From NCBI RefSeq assembly GCF_001911425.1, contig NZ_MPPL01000001.1, positions 1,545,091 through 1,588,875 on the forward strand: a stretch of 43,785 bases of DNA. The letters are read 5' to 3'. Both the position numbers and the translations under genes were made by a program. The notes beneath the pieces are model-generated. The model saw nothing but the letters and a program-made list of their open reading frames with translations. It had not been told where the DNA came from and searched no databases. Source of the stretch: Mucilaginibacter polytrichastri. Its GTDB lineage: Bacteria; Bacteroidota; Bacteroidia; Sphingobacteriales; Sphingobacteriaceae. This document shows, one piece after another, positions 27,933-36,320 of this stretch (the first letter of the stretch is position 1; each line of letters starts with the position of its first letter).

Positions 27933-28610
27933 ATGTTATCCTTAAAAAATATCTCTAAATATTACCAGGCAGGCGGCAATAAAACCTACGTGCTCAATAA
28001 CGTAAGTCTTGATGTTGATGCCGGTGAATTTGTATCCATTATGGGGCCGTCGGGTTCGGGTAAATCAACACTTTTGAATATTATAGGCATGCTTGACGAG
28101 CCATCCGAAGGTTACCACTACTTTATGAAAGAGGCCGTTCATCAGCTAAAAGAAAAAGCCCGGTCGGCTTTATATAAAGAATATATCGGGTTCGTTTTCC
28201 AGGCCTATCACTTAATTGATGAGCTTACCGTTTATGAAAACATCGAAACCCCATTAATCTACCAGAACATTAAAAGCTCGGAACGTAAAGCCCTGGTTGC
28301 CGATATGCTGGATCGTTTCCAGATCGTGGGTAAAAAAGATCTTTTCCCGGCGCAGCTTTCGGGCGGGCAGCAGCAGCTGGTGGGTATTGCCCGCGCACTG
28401 ATTACCAAGCCACGTGTGATACTGGCCGATGAGCCTACCGGTAACCTTAACTCCAAACAAGGGGAGGAGATCATGGAGCTTTTCCGCAAGCTGAATAAAG
28501 AAGATAAGGTTACTATTATCCAGGTAACACACAGCGAAAAAAATGCAGAGTATGGTACGCGCATTATCAATGTGCTGGATGGAAAAATTGACTCATCAAG
28601 AAACGTTTAA
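27933..28610 (+). CDS. ABC transporter ATP-binding protein 2, MacB/LolD type
   Basis: Second stand-alone ATPase, also 225 residues. It has Walker A GPSGSGKST (about 38-46), Q-loop VFQAY, signature LSGGQQQ, Walker B VILADEP and switch His in VTHSE. The D-loop reads GNLN: the Asp found in the first ATPase (GNLD) is Asn here (AAC at about 28450). The sequence after the signature is LVGIARAL rather than RVAIARAV. This D-loop Asp normally contacts the opposite Walker A in the dimer, so pairing or turnover could differ. It is the first gene of unit 3, 7 bases before TolC. It may serve the unit 2 permeases, which have no ATPase of their own. Confidence 0.94.
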   Translation: MLSLKNISKYYQAGGNKTYVLNNVSLDVDAGEFVSIMGPSGSGKSTLLNIIGMLDEPSEGYHYFMKEAVHQLKEKARSALYKEYIGFVFQAYHLIDELTVYENIETPLIYQNIKSSERKALVADMLDRFQIVGKKDLFPAQLSGGQQQLVGIARALITKPRVILADEPTGNLNSKQGEEIMELFRKLNKEDKVTIIQVTHSEKNAEYGTRIINVLDGKIDSSRNV

Positions 28611-28617
28611 TACAGTA

Positions 28618-29937
28618 ATGAAATACCTTAAACAACTATTTACTGCGCTGCTCTTATGCTCATCTATCCCGGCTTTTAGCCAGGCAGATACCCTTTACAC
28701 CTTGCAGCAGTGTATTGATATCGCGGTACGCAATAACCTTGATGTGAGAAAAAGTGAGCTGCAAATGGACAAAGACCGGGTATACTGGAACCAGGCCCGC
28801 GAAAACATGCTGCCCCAGGTTTATGGCGATGCTTCGCGCGGTATTAATAATGGCCGCAGTTTAGACCCCGCTACTTATACCTACGTTAACCAGCAGATCA
28901 CTAATGATAATTACAGCCTTAACAGTAGCCTGGTGCTTTTAAAAGGGTTAAGCCTTTTAAATGGTGTTAAACAAACTTCACTGGCTTACCAGGCCGGTAA
29001 GCTCGATTTTCAACAGGCTAAAAATGATATTACTTTAAATGTAATTACCACTTATCTGCAGGTATTACAAAGCGAAGACCAGGTTGCGCTTAGCAACAAA
29101 CAAATAGAGGTTTCGCAGCAACAGGTAGACAGGTTGAAAATCCTGAACAAAGACGGCAGCATTTCGCCGTCAGACTTGTCTGATCTCCGCGGAACTTTGG
29201 CAACCAACAAACTATCGCTCATTGATGCCCGCAATGCCATATTTGCCAACAAATTAAACCTGTTGCAATTAATGAATGTGCCTTACAACCGCGATGTTAA
29301 ATTACAGCGCCTGCCGGCAGATCAATTGCCCGGTCAGTATGGCCAAACGGTAGATGAAATTTATGCCAATGCATTGAATGATTACCCGATGGTAAAAGCG
29401 GCAGACCTGCGTTTAAAAAGCACCGAAAAAGGAGTGGCCGCAGCTAAGGGGCTTTACTATCCAACGTTATCAGTAGGTGGGGGCTTATCAAGTTACTATT
29501 CGAGTGTTGATAACACAGGTTACCATTCGCAAATTAATAATAACTACAGCTATGGCTTTAGCCTGGGCTTGCATATCCCGATTATTAACTTTTTCCAAAC
29601 CCGCAATAATGTAGCATTGGCTAAAATTGATATGCTGACCGCCCGTTATACCACCGAGACTACTAAAATAACGCTGAAGAAAAACGTAGACCAAGCTTAT
29701 ATCAACATGGTTTCAGCTTATGATCGTTACCAAACATTGTTAGATCAGGTAGATGCCTATACCGAATCATTTAAGGTAGCCGAGGCCAAGTTTAATGCAG
29801 GCGTGCTCACATCGGTTGATTTTATTGTATATAAAAGCAACATCGACAATGCCAAGCTTAACCTCATTGGCGCGCGTTACAACTATTTTATCCGTACCAA
29901 AATATTAGATTATTACCAGGGGAGATTAACCTTGTAG
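28618..29937 (+). CDS. TolC-family outer membrane efflux protein
   Basis: Outer-membrane channel that would complete the export path from adaptor to outside. From the ATG at 28618 it has 439 residues with a signal peptide (MKYLKQLFTALLLCSS, cleavage near AFSQ) and the two OEP repeats: an N-terminal repeat opening with TLQQCIDIAVRNNLDV and long coiled helices (about 120-220), and a C-terminal repeat with A-N-A-L-N-D-Y-P and AYINMVSAYDRYQTLL. The upstream in-frame codons from 28543 overlap the ATPase gene and precede the signal peptide, so they are not used. It lies 7 bases after ATPase 2, in the same operon, and about 27 kb from the only adaptor gene. A terminator follows. Confidence 0.92.
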   Translation: MKYLKQLFTALLLCSSIPAFSQADTLYTLQQCIDIAVRNNLDVRKSELQMDKDRVYWNQARENMLPQVYGDASRGINNGRSLDPATYTYVNQQITNDNYSLNSSLVLLKGLSLLNGVKQTSLAYQAGKLDFQQAKNDITLNVITTYLQVLQSEDQVALSNKQIEVSQQQVDRLKILNKDGSISPSDLSDLRGTLATNKLSLIDARNAIFANKLNLLQLMNVPYNRDVKLQRLPADQLPGQYGQTVDEIYANALNDYPMVKAADLRLKSTEKGVAAAKGLYYPTLSVGGGLSSYYSSVDNTGYHSQINNNYSYGFSLGLHIPIINFFQTRNNVALAKIDMLTARYTTETTKITLKKNVDQAYINMVSAYDRYQTLLDQVDAYTESFKVAEAKFNAGVLTSVDFIVYKSNIDNAKLNLIGARYNYFIRTKILDYYQGRLTL

Positions 29938-29968
29938 TTATTTTAAACCAAAACAACACAATTATTAG

Positions 29969-29994
29969 AACCGGGCATACTACCCGGTTTTTTT
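29969..29994 (+). terminator. Rho-independent terminator after the TolC-like gene
   Basis: AACCGGG (29969-29975) pairs with CCCGGTT (29983-29989) around a 7-base loop, followed by a T-run. It ends unit 3. Confidence 0.88.
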
Positions 29995-30002
29995 AGTTGT
30001 TA

Positions 30003-30010
30003 TATATTTG
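30003..30010 (+). promoter_or_regulatory. Possible -7 element for the PorT-like gene
   Basis: TATATTTG matches the Bacteroidota -7 consensus TAnnTTTG, 49 bases before the start codon and just after the TolC terminator. No convincing -33 TTTG is seen, because the expected place lies within the terminator stem. Confidence 0.4.
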
Positions 30011-30059
30011 CAGCACAAAAAATAGCAAAAGCTGTTAATTATAAACTTATACAATCACT

Positions 30060-30671
30060 ATGAAAAAGATCACATTACTATTAATTGTAATTACAGGCAT
30101 TGTAAGCAGTGCATCGGCGCAGCTTTTACCAACATTTCAGTTTGGTGTTAAGGGCGGGGTTAACCTTTCGGCTATATCTACTTCCGGCTCTGTGTTTAAT
30201 AACCTCAATACCAATAACCGTGCAGGCTTTCTGGGCGGTGTTTGGGCAAGGATAGGTGGCGCAGGCTTCCATTTCCAGCCAGAGGTTTATTATACCAGTA
30301 AAAATGTAACGTTTAAAAATGATGCAGGTGCTTACGATAAAGCCGAGTTTAAAAGTATTGATGTGCCTTTATTGGTAGGTACTCGTTTTGGGGTACCGGC
30401 TTTGGGAGTGCGTTTAAATACCGGTCCGTTGGTTTCTTTTGCCATTGATAAAAATCAGGATATTCATGGTGCACTTGTTGAAGCTTCTGATCTGCACTAT
30501 AAAGATCAGAATTACGCCTGGCAGTTTGGTGCAGGTGTGGATATTAAAAGTATTTCCTTCGATCTGCGTTACGAGTTAGGTTTAAGTAAGGTTGATAATT
30601 TTGCTGATGATGGCCACGCTAAAATCAATATGTTTAACCTTACGGTAGCTTATCGTTTATTCGGATTATAA
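30060..30671 (+). CDS. PorT-family outer membrane beta-barrel protein
   Basis: A 203-residue exported protein with a signal peptide (MKKITLLLIVITGIVSSASA, cleavage at about 20). The chain then alternates aromatic and small residues as in an eight-stranded outer-membrane barrel: FGVKGGVNLSAI, HFQPEVYYTSKN, DVPLLVGTRFG, FDLRYELGLSKV and a C-terminal strand ending in VAYRLFGL, close to the terminal aromatic typical of such barrels. This matches the Bacteroidota porin/PorT-like family (OMP_b-brl_2). It is a single gene between terminators, so it is not obviously tied to the exporter. Ligand or role unknown. Confidence 0.85.
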   Translation: MKKITLLLIVITGIVSSASAQLLPTFQFGVKGGVNLSAISTSGSVFNNLNTNNRAGFLGGVWARIGGAGFHFQPEVYYTSKNVTFKNDAGAYDKAEFKSIDVPLLVGTRFGVPALGVRLNTGPLVSFAIDKNQDIHGALVEASDLHYKDQNYAWQFGAGVDIKSISFDLRYELGLSKVDNFADDGHAKINMFNLTVAYRLFGL

Positions 30672-30672
30672 T

Positions 30673-30714
30673 AAACTAGGATAGCACAAAATTACATTTG
30701 TGCTATCCTAGTTT
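30673..30714. terminator. Perfect 18-base hairpin after the PorT-like gene
   Basis: AAACTAGGATAGCACAAA (30673-30690) is exactly reverse-complementary to TTTGTGCTATCCTAGTTT (30697-30714), with loop ATTACA. It begins 2 bases after the stop codon. No long T-run follows, but the stem is long and the same on both strands. It probably ends or protects the upstream transcript. A weaker direct copy of the right arm follows (ACATTTATGCTATTG). Confidence 0.65.
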
Positions 30715-30826
30715 ACATTTATGCTATTGTACTTGTTGTAGTATTTACACTATATTTATCAACCAATTACCCCGGTTTGATAATAATGTTTTGCCAGGCC
30801 GGTACACGATACCAAGTACAATAGCC

Positions 30827-32587
30827 ATGAATCTTAAAAGCAAGTTTTCGCTAATAATAGCTTGTGTAGCATACCTGCTGGTATTTAGCCAGGCTTACAG
30901 TCAAAATGCAGATAGCATTCGCTTAAACCAAATAGGTTTTTATCCGGGCGCTCCCAAAAAGGCTATTATTTTAGATGCTGATCACGGGATTTTTTACCTC
31001 GAAAACACAGCCGGTAAAAAGGTATTTACAGGCACCATTAGCAGGTCTGTAAACAAAGGCTTCAATGGTAAATATACGGGCATAGCTAACTTTACTCAGT
31101 TTAACGCAACCGGTACCTATAAACTGGTTATCCCTCAAAAAGCAGAATCATATACTTTTACTATTGCCAACGGCGCACTTAAAAGCGTGGCAGATGGTGC
31201 TATAAAAGGCTTCTACTACATTCGTGCTTCTATAGAAATTAAAGAGCAATACGCCGGTAAATGGCACCGCGCAGCAGGCCACCCGGATGATAAGGTAATC
31301 ATCCATTCATCAGCCGTAAGCAAAGGCCGCCCGGAGGGCACGGTAATCTCTTCGCCCGGTGGCTGGTATGATGCCGGTGACTATAACAAGTACATCGTAA
31401 ACAGCGGCATTTCAACGGCTACGCTTTTGTCGTTGTACGAAGATTTTCCGGCCTATATGCAAACCGTAAAGCTAAACATCCCCGAAAGCAGCAACAAACT
31501 GCCCGATGTTTTGGATGAGGCATTATGGAACCTTCGCTGGATGCTCACCATGCAAGACCCTGCCGACGGCGGCGTTTACCACAAACTAACCAACCCGGCG
31601 TTTGATGCCATGATTATGCCCGACCAGGCAACCAAGCCCCGTTATGTAGTACAAAAAGGCACGGCTGCCACGCTTGATTTTGCCGCTGTAATGGCACAGG
31701 CCAGCCGCATCTTCGCTAAATTTCCGCAGCAATTACCCGGCCTTGCCGATTCATGCCGAATGGCGGCTACACAGGCATGGGACTGGGCTGTTAAAAACCC
31801 TGCTGTACTTTACAACCAGGATAAGATGAACAAAACCCATGAACCTAAAATAGTAACAGGAGGTTATGGCGATACCAAAGTAGATGATGAATTTGTGTGG
31901 GCTGCCTGCGAATTATTGGTAACCACACAAAATCATATTTACGTACCCTATATAAAATTAGTGCCTGTAGATGCCATGACGGTACCAAACTGGGGCGATG
32001 TGCGTACCATGGGCTATTATACCTTATTAAAACACCAGGATATTGTATACACCACAGCCTTTAATGAACTGCCGGGCTTACAAACCGATTTTTTGAAAAT
32101 GGCTGATAATCTTATTGCCAACGCAGGCGACAATGCCTACCAAACTGTAATGAATAAGGTAGCCAAAAATTTTGGCTGGGGTAGCAGTTCGGTTGCTGCC
32201 AACCAGGGCATGGCTTTAATACTGGCTTACAAGCTCACCAGCGATAAAAAGTATCTGGATAATGCATTGGCTAACCTCGATTACCTGCTGGGCCGCAACG
32301 GCACCGGGTATTGTTATTTAACAGGCTTTGGCCATAAACCGGTTATGCACCCACACCACAGGCCATCTGTTGCCGATGGCATTGAGGAGCCGGTACCCGG
32401 TTTGTTATCGGGCGGGCCAAATCCGGGCCGTCAGGATAAGGTACCAACACCTTCGTCCGTACCCGACGAAGCGTTTATAGATGACGAAAATGCTTATGCC
32501 GTAAACGAGATCGCTATAAACTGGAATGCGCCAATGGCCTACCTGGCCAACGCTATACAGGCCTTAGAGGGCAAACAGAAAAAATAA
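30827..32587 (+). CDS. Secreted glycoside hydrolase family 9 (cellulase type)
   Basis: Beta-1,4-glucanase or exoglucanase of the GH9 inverting family, 586 residues. It has a signal peptide (MNLKSKFSLIIACVAYLLVF, cleavage near AYSQ), an N-terminal Ig-like CelD_N domain (about 25-115, starting IRLNQIGFYPGAPKKAII) and an (alpha/alpha)6 catalytic domain. Catalytic landmarks are visible: GGWYDAGDYNKY with the two Asp of the base motif, HPHHRPSVADG near 510-525, and the proton-donor Glu in YAVNEIAINWNAP near the end. A longer frame from 30698 starts inside the hairpin and precedes the signal peptide, so it was rejected. A GH3 gene follows 53 bases later; together they would turn beta-glucan or cellodextrins into glucose. 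Confidence 0.92.
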   Translation: MNLKSKFSLIIACVAYLLVFSQAYSQNADSIRLNQIGFYPGAPKKAIILDADHGIFYLENTAGKKVFTGTISRSVNKGFNGKYTGIANFTQFNATGTYKLVIPQKAESYTFTIANGALKSVADGAIKGFYYIRASIEIKEQYAGKWHRAAGHPDDKVIIHSSAVSKGRPEGTVISSPGGWYDAGDYNKYIVNSGISTATLLSLYEDFPAYMQTVKLNIPESSNKLPDVLDEALWNLRWMLTMQDPADGGVYHKLTNPAFDAMIMPDQATKPRYVVQKGTAATLDFAAVMAQASRIFAKFPQQLPGLADSCRMAATQAWDWAVKNPAVLYNQDKMNKTHEPKIVTGGYGDTKVDDEFVWAACELLVTTQNHIYVPYIKLVPVDAMTVPNWGDVRTMGYYTLLKHQDIVYTTAFNELPGLQTDFLKMADNLIANAGDNAYQTVMNKVAKNFGWGSSSVAANQGMALILAYKLTSDKKYLDNALANLDYLLGRNGTGYCYLTGFGHKPVMHPHHRPSVADGIEEPVPGLLSGGPNPGRQDKVPTPSSVPDEAFIDDENAYAVNEIAINWNAPMAYLANAIQALEGKQKK

Positions 32588-32640
32588 GCCAACAAAAAAC
32601 TCAATCATCAATCATAACAAAATCAATCAAACCCAAACAA

Positions 32641-34923
32641 ATGACAAGATTTACAAAAATCTGTAGCCTAATGTTATTCGGCTCGGTCAGCCTGATGGCC
32701 CAGTCTAAAAAAGCGCCTGTGACGCCGGTAAGCGCACTCGATAAAAAGGTCGACGCACTGATAGCCAGCATGACACTCGAAGAAAAAGTAGGCCAGATGA
32801 CCGAAGTTACCCTCGATGTGGTATCTAAAACAGGTGCTGCTACACAAAAAATGGACGATGCCAAGCTAAAAGAGGCTATCGAAAAATATCACGTAGGTTC
32901 TATATTAAACGTTAGCGGCGCAGCTTACGAGCGCGAGCACTGGCACGAAATTATATCAACCATACAAACCGCAGCATTAAAAGACCGTTTGAAGATCCCG
33001 GTGATTTACGGTATAGATGCCATTCATGGTGTTACCTACACGGTTGGGAGTACCCTTTTTCCGCAGGAGATTGCCATGGCTGCCACTTTTAATAAAGAAC
33101 TGGCTCACAAAGCCGGTGAGATTACCGCTTACGAAACCCGCGCAAGTTACATTCCCTGGAATTATTCGCCGGTATTAGATCTGGGCAGAAACGCTTTATG
33201 GCCACGTATTTACGAAACCTTTGGCGAAGACCCGTTTGTGGTTAAAACCATGGGTGCCGCCATGATTAAAGGCTACCAGGGTAATGATATAGGAGATAAA
33301 TACCATGTTGCCGCTTGTATGAAACATTACCTGGGTTACAGCGCACCACTAAGCGGTAAAGACCGTACCCCGGCCTGGATACCAGACCGCTACATGCGCG
33401 AATACTTTTTACCATCATTTGCCGAAGCCGTTAAAGCAGGTGCAAAAACAGTGATGATCAACTCGGGCGAAATTAATGGTACGCCGGTACACAGCAGCAA
33501 ATACCTGCTTACTGACGTATTACGCGGCGAACTGAAATTTGACGGTATTGCCGTAAGCGACTGGCGCGATATTCAATACCTGTTTACCCGACACCATGTA
33601 GCATCATCGCAAAAAGAAGCCGTAATGATTGCCGTTAACGCAGGTGTGGATATGAGCATGGTGCCTTATGAGTATAGCTTCTTTGATTACCTGGTGCAAT
33701 TGGTACACGAAGGTAAAGTGCCGATGTGGCGCGTTAACCAGGCTGTACACCGTATTTTGAAGGTGAAATATGAACTTGGTTTATTTGAACGCCCGGTTGG
33801 TAACCCGTCCGACTATCCAAAATTCGGATCAGAAGAGTTCCGTGCATCAAGTGTGCAGGCTGCCCGCGAAGCCATTACGCTTTTAAAGAACAACAATAAT
33901 GTGTTGCCGCTTAAAAAAAATCTGAAAGTATTGGTAACAGGCCCAACAGCTAATACCATGCGCTCATTAAACGGTGGCTGGAGCTACACCTGGCAAGGTG
34001 ATGTGAGCGATAAGTTTGCTGCCAATAAGAACACCATACTGGAAGCTATCCAGAAAAAAGTGGGTAATGATAACGTGACCTATCAGGAAGGTTCTAAGTT
34101 TGATACCCTGACCAATGTAGAAGAAACCATCAAGGCTGCTAAAAAATCAGACGTGATTGTGCTTTGCCTGGGCGAGTTATCTTACACCGAAAACGTAGGT
34201 AACATAGATGACCTAAACCTACCGGATGCGCAAATCCAGTTAGCTACAGAGCTGGCTAAAACCGGTAAACCGGTAATATTGGTACTGGCTGAAGGCCGCC
34301 CGCGTATTGTAACCAAGGCCGAAAGCCTGTCTGCAGCTACCGTGATGACCTACCTATCCGGTAATGAGGGTGGTGATGCATTGGCCGATATTTTGTTTGG
34401 CGATGTAAACCCATCCGGTAAACTGCCCATCACTTACCCAAGGTATACCAACGCACTGGTTAACTATTACCGCAAAAATTTAGAGAACGGTAACTCTGAT
34501 GATAGCCATGGTTACAACCCATTGTATGAATTTGGTTTTGGCTTAAGTTATACCACTTTCCGTTATGGTAACCTGCACGTTAGTACTCCAGCTTTAAAGG
34601 ATGGGCAGACCTTAAAAATTACAGTTGATGTAACCAATAGCGGCCAGCGAGAAGGCAAGGAATCTGTTTTGCTTTACATTAGCCAGCAGTATGCCAGCAT
34701 AGCGCCGGATACCAAGCGTTTACGTGGCTTCGACAAGATCAGCCTTAAACCAGGCGAAACCCAAACGGTGAGCTTTAATATTACCCCGGCAGATCTTGCT
34801 TTTATCAACGATCAAAGCAAATCGGTAACCGAGGCAGGCGAATTTAAAATTCAGCTGGGCGACCAAACTCAAAGCTTTAATTACGTATCTGCAACTGTGC
34901 CGTCCAGAACAGGGAAACTGTAA
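32641..34923 (+). CDS. Glycoside hydrolase family 3 beta-glucosidase (BglX type)
   Basis: Retaining beta-glucosidase or xylosidase of 760 residues. It has a signal peptide (cleavage near SLMAQ at 21), a TIM-barrel N-domain with MTLEEKVGQM (44-53), KHYLGYS (about 228) and the nucleophile Asp307 in GIAVSDWRD. A six-stranded alpha/beta sandwich follows (SGNEGGDALADILFGD-type loop, about 570-590), then a C-terminal fibronectin-III-like domain (about 650-750) opening GFGLSYTTF. All match periplasmic BglX. It lies 53 bases behind the GH9 gene with no terminator between and is closed by a terminator, so the two form an operon for beta-glucan breakdown. No SusC/SusD pair is present nearby. Confidence 0.93.
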   Translation: MTRFTKICSLMLFGSVSLMAQSKKAPVTPVSALDKKVDALIASMTLEEKVGQMTEVTLDVVSKTGAATQKMDDAKLKEAIEKYHVGSILNVSGAAYEREHWHEIISTIQTAALKDRLKIPVIYGIDAIHGVTYTVGSTLFPQEIAMAATFNKELAHKAGEITAYETRASYIPWNYSPVLDLGRNALWPRIYETFGEDPFVVKTMGAAMIKGYQGNDIGDKYHVAACMKHYLGYSAPLSGKDRTPAWIPDRYMREYFLPSFAEAVKAGAKTVMINSGEINGTPVHSSKYLLTDVLRGELKFDGIAVSDWRDIQYLFTRHHVASSQKEAVMIAVNAGVDMSMVPYEYSFFDYLVQLVHEGKVPMWRVNQAVHRILKVKYELGLFERPVGNPSDYPKFGSEEFRASSVQAAREAITLLKNNNNVLPLKKNLKVLVTGPTANTMRSLNGGWSYTWQGDVSDKFAANKNTILEAIQKKVGNDNVTYQEGSKFDTLTNVEETIKAAKKSDVIVLCLGELSYTENVGNIDDLNLPDAQIQLATELAKTGKPVILVLAEGRPRIVTKAESLSAATVMTYLSGNEGGDALADILFGDVNPSGKLPITYPRYTNALVNYYRKNLENGNSDDSHGYNPLYEFGFGLSYTTFRYGNLHVSTPALKDGQTLKITVDVTNSGQREGKESVLLYISQQYASIAPDTKRLRGFDKISLKPGETQTVSFNITPADLAFINDQSKSVTEAGEFKIQLGDQTQSFNYVSATVPSRTGKL

Positions 34924-34947
34924 TCACTCAATAAACTCTATAACCGG

Positions 34948-34977
34948 GCTGTCCTGAATACCAGGGCGGCTTTTTTT
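34948..34977 (+). terminator. Rho-independent terminator after the GH3 gene
   Basis: GCTGTCCTG (34948-34956) pairs with CAGGGCGGC (34962-34970), including two G-U pairs, followed by seven T. It ends the GH9-GH3 operon. Confidence 0.85.
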
Positions 34978-35079
34978 ATTATATAATTACTTATTTATCG
35001 TTTTAATTAATTTATATAAACTATAACTATTAACTAGTGTTAGTATTTCATAAAACATCTATAAACTAAAATCTATTTT

Positions 35080-36243
35080 ATGAAAGCAGCAGTGTTCCAC
35101 AAACCGGGTGATATTACCTGTACCACAGTACCCGACCCAACCATTGAAGATGCAGGAGATGTAATTCTAAAAGTAACTTCAACAGCCATATGCGGCTCAG
35201 ATCTCCATATTTTGGATGGTGGCATACCACAGGCTAAAGACATGGTGATGGGCCATGAGTTTATGGGGATTGTGGAAGAGATAGGCCCATCTGTTAAAAA
35301 TTTAAAGCGTGGCGATAGGGTAGTAGTGCCCTTCCCGATAGCTTGTGGGCATTGTTTCTTTTGCACCCACGGTGCATCGCCGCATTGCGAAAATTCTAAC
35401 CACGAGCATTATGGCCCGGAGGGTGGCCTGGTAGATCAAAAAGGTGGTGCTTTGTTTGGTTACACAGATCTGTATGGTGGTTACAGTGGTGGCCAGGCAG
35501 AATATGTGCGTGTGCCTTATGCCGATGTGAGCCCGCGTATTGTGCCTGATAACATGACTGATGAGCAGGTGCTCTTCTTGTCGGATATTTTCCCTACAGG
35601 TTGGTCGGCTATTGACTGGGCTCAGTTAAAGGGTGGCGAAGTAGTAGCCATTTTTGGCTCTGGCCCGGTAGGTTTAATGGCGCAAAAGGCAGCGTGGTTA
35701 AACGGTGCAAGCCGGGTTATAGCTATCGACCCATTAAATTACAGGTTACAAAAGGCAAAGCAGGCCAATAAGGTAGATACCTTAAATCCGCATGAAGTTG
35801 ACGTGGTGGAAGCCATCCGCGAAATGACAGGTGGCCGTGGTGCGGATGTTTGTGTAGATGCTGTAGGTTTTGAGGCCGAGCGCTCATTTTTAGACAAGGT
35901 TAAAGCAACCATCAACTTCGAGAAAGGCACCATGAAGGTGCTGGAAACATGTTTTAGAGCGGTGCGACGCGGTGGTACAGTTAGTATTGTTGGTGTATAT
36001 GGCACCCCGTTTGATAATTTCCCGCTGGGGCAAATGTTTGATAAAGGTATTACCATTAAACAAGGCCAGGCACAGGTGTTAAACTATGTAGATCACCTGA
36101 TAGATCTGATTAAACAGGAAAAGGTAGTGCTGGATGATATTATATCTCATCGGTTACCGTTAAGCCAGGTTTCGCATGCTTACGATATCTTCAAAAATAA
36201 ACAAGAAGATTGTGTAAAGGTGGTACTGAATCCCTGGGCATAA
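35080..36243 (+). CDS. Zinc-dependent medium-chain alcohol dehydrogenase
   Basis: NAD-dependent dehydrogenase of 387 residues, cytoplasmic. Catalytic zinc ligands are Cys38 (ICGSDLH) and His59-Glu60 (GHEF). The structural zinc site is CGHCFFCTHGASPHC with Cys89, 92, 95 and 103. The Rossmann motif is GSGPVG (193-198), with Asp217 at the end of the second strand, which suggests NAD rather than NADP. The long loop GPEGGLVDQKGGALFGYTD and overall length resemble the glutathione-independent formaldehyde dehydrogenase-like subgroup, but the substrate cannot be assigned. It stands alone between a terminator and a convergent gene. No promoter element was recognised in the 156-base AT-rich gap before it. 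Confidence 0.9.
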   Translation: MKAAVFHKPGDITCTTVPDPTIEDAGDVILKVTSTAICGSDLHILDGGIPQAKDMVMGHEFMGIVEEIGPSVKNLKRGDRVVVPFPIACGHCFFCTHGASPHCENSNHEHYGPEGGLVDQKGGALFGYTDLYGGYSGGQAEYVRVPYADVSPRIVPDNMTDEQVLFLSDIFPTGWSAIDWAQLKGGEVVAIFGSGPVGLMAQKAAWLNGASRVIAIDPLNYRLQKAKQANKVDTLNPHEVDVVEAIREMTGGRGADVCVDAVGFEAERSFLDKVKATINFEKGTMKVLETCFRAVRRGGTVSIVGVYGTPFDNFPLGQMFDKGITIKQGQAQVLNYVDHLIDLIKQEKVVLDDIISHRLPLSQVSHAYDIFKNKQEDCVKVVLNPWA

Positions 36244-36259
36244 ATAATACAATAGATAA

Positions 36260-36302
36260 AAAGGAGTAAGGGTTAAAGATTTTCTTTAATCCTTACTCCT
36301 TT
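36260..36302. terminator. Two-way terminator between convergent genes
   Basis: A 19-base stem joins 36260-36278 (AAAGGAGTAAGG core) to 36284-36302 (CCTTACTCCTTT core) with a 5-base loop ATTTT and one G-U pair. A and T runs on either side make it usable from both strands. It serves the dehydrogenase (+) and the DUF3667 gene (-). Confidence 0.88.
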
Positions 36303-36320
36303 ATCATTTTTCTTTACCTT

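Noticed and set aside
28543..28617. Upstream extension of the TolC-like gene
   Set aside because: It overlaps the ATPase gene in another frame and precedes a clear signal peptide that begins at the ATG at 28618.
30698..30826. Upstream extension of the GH9 gene
   Set aside because: It starts inside the perfect hairpin and encodes a Cys-rich stretch before a clean signal peptide at 30827.
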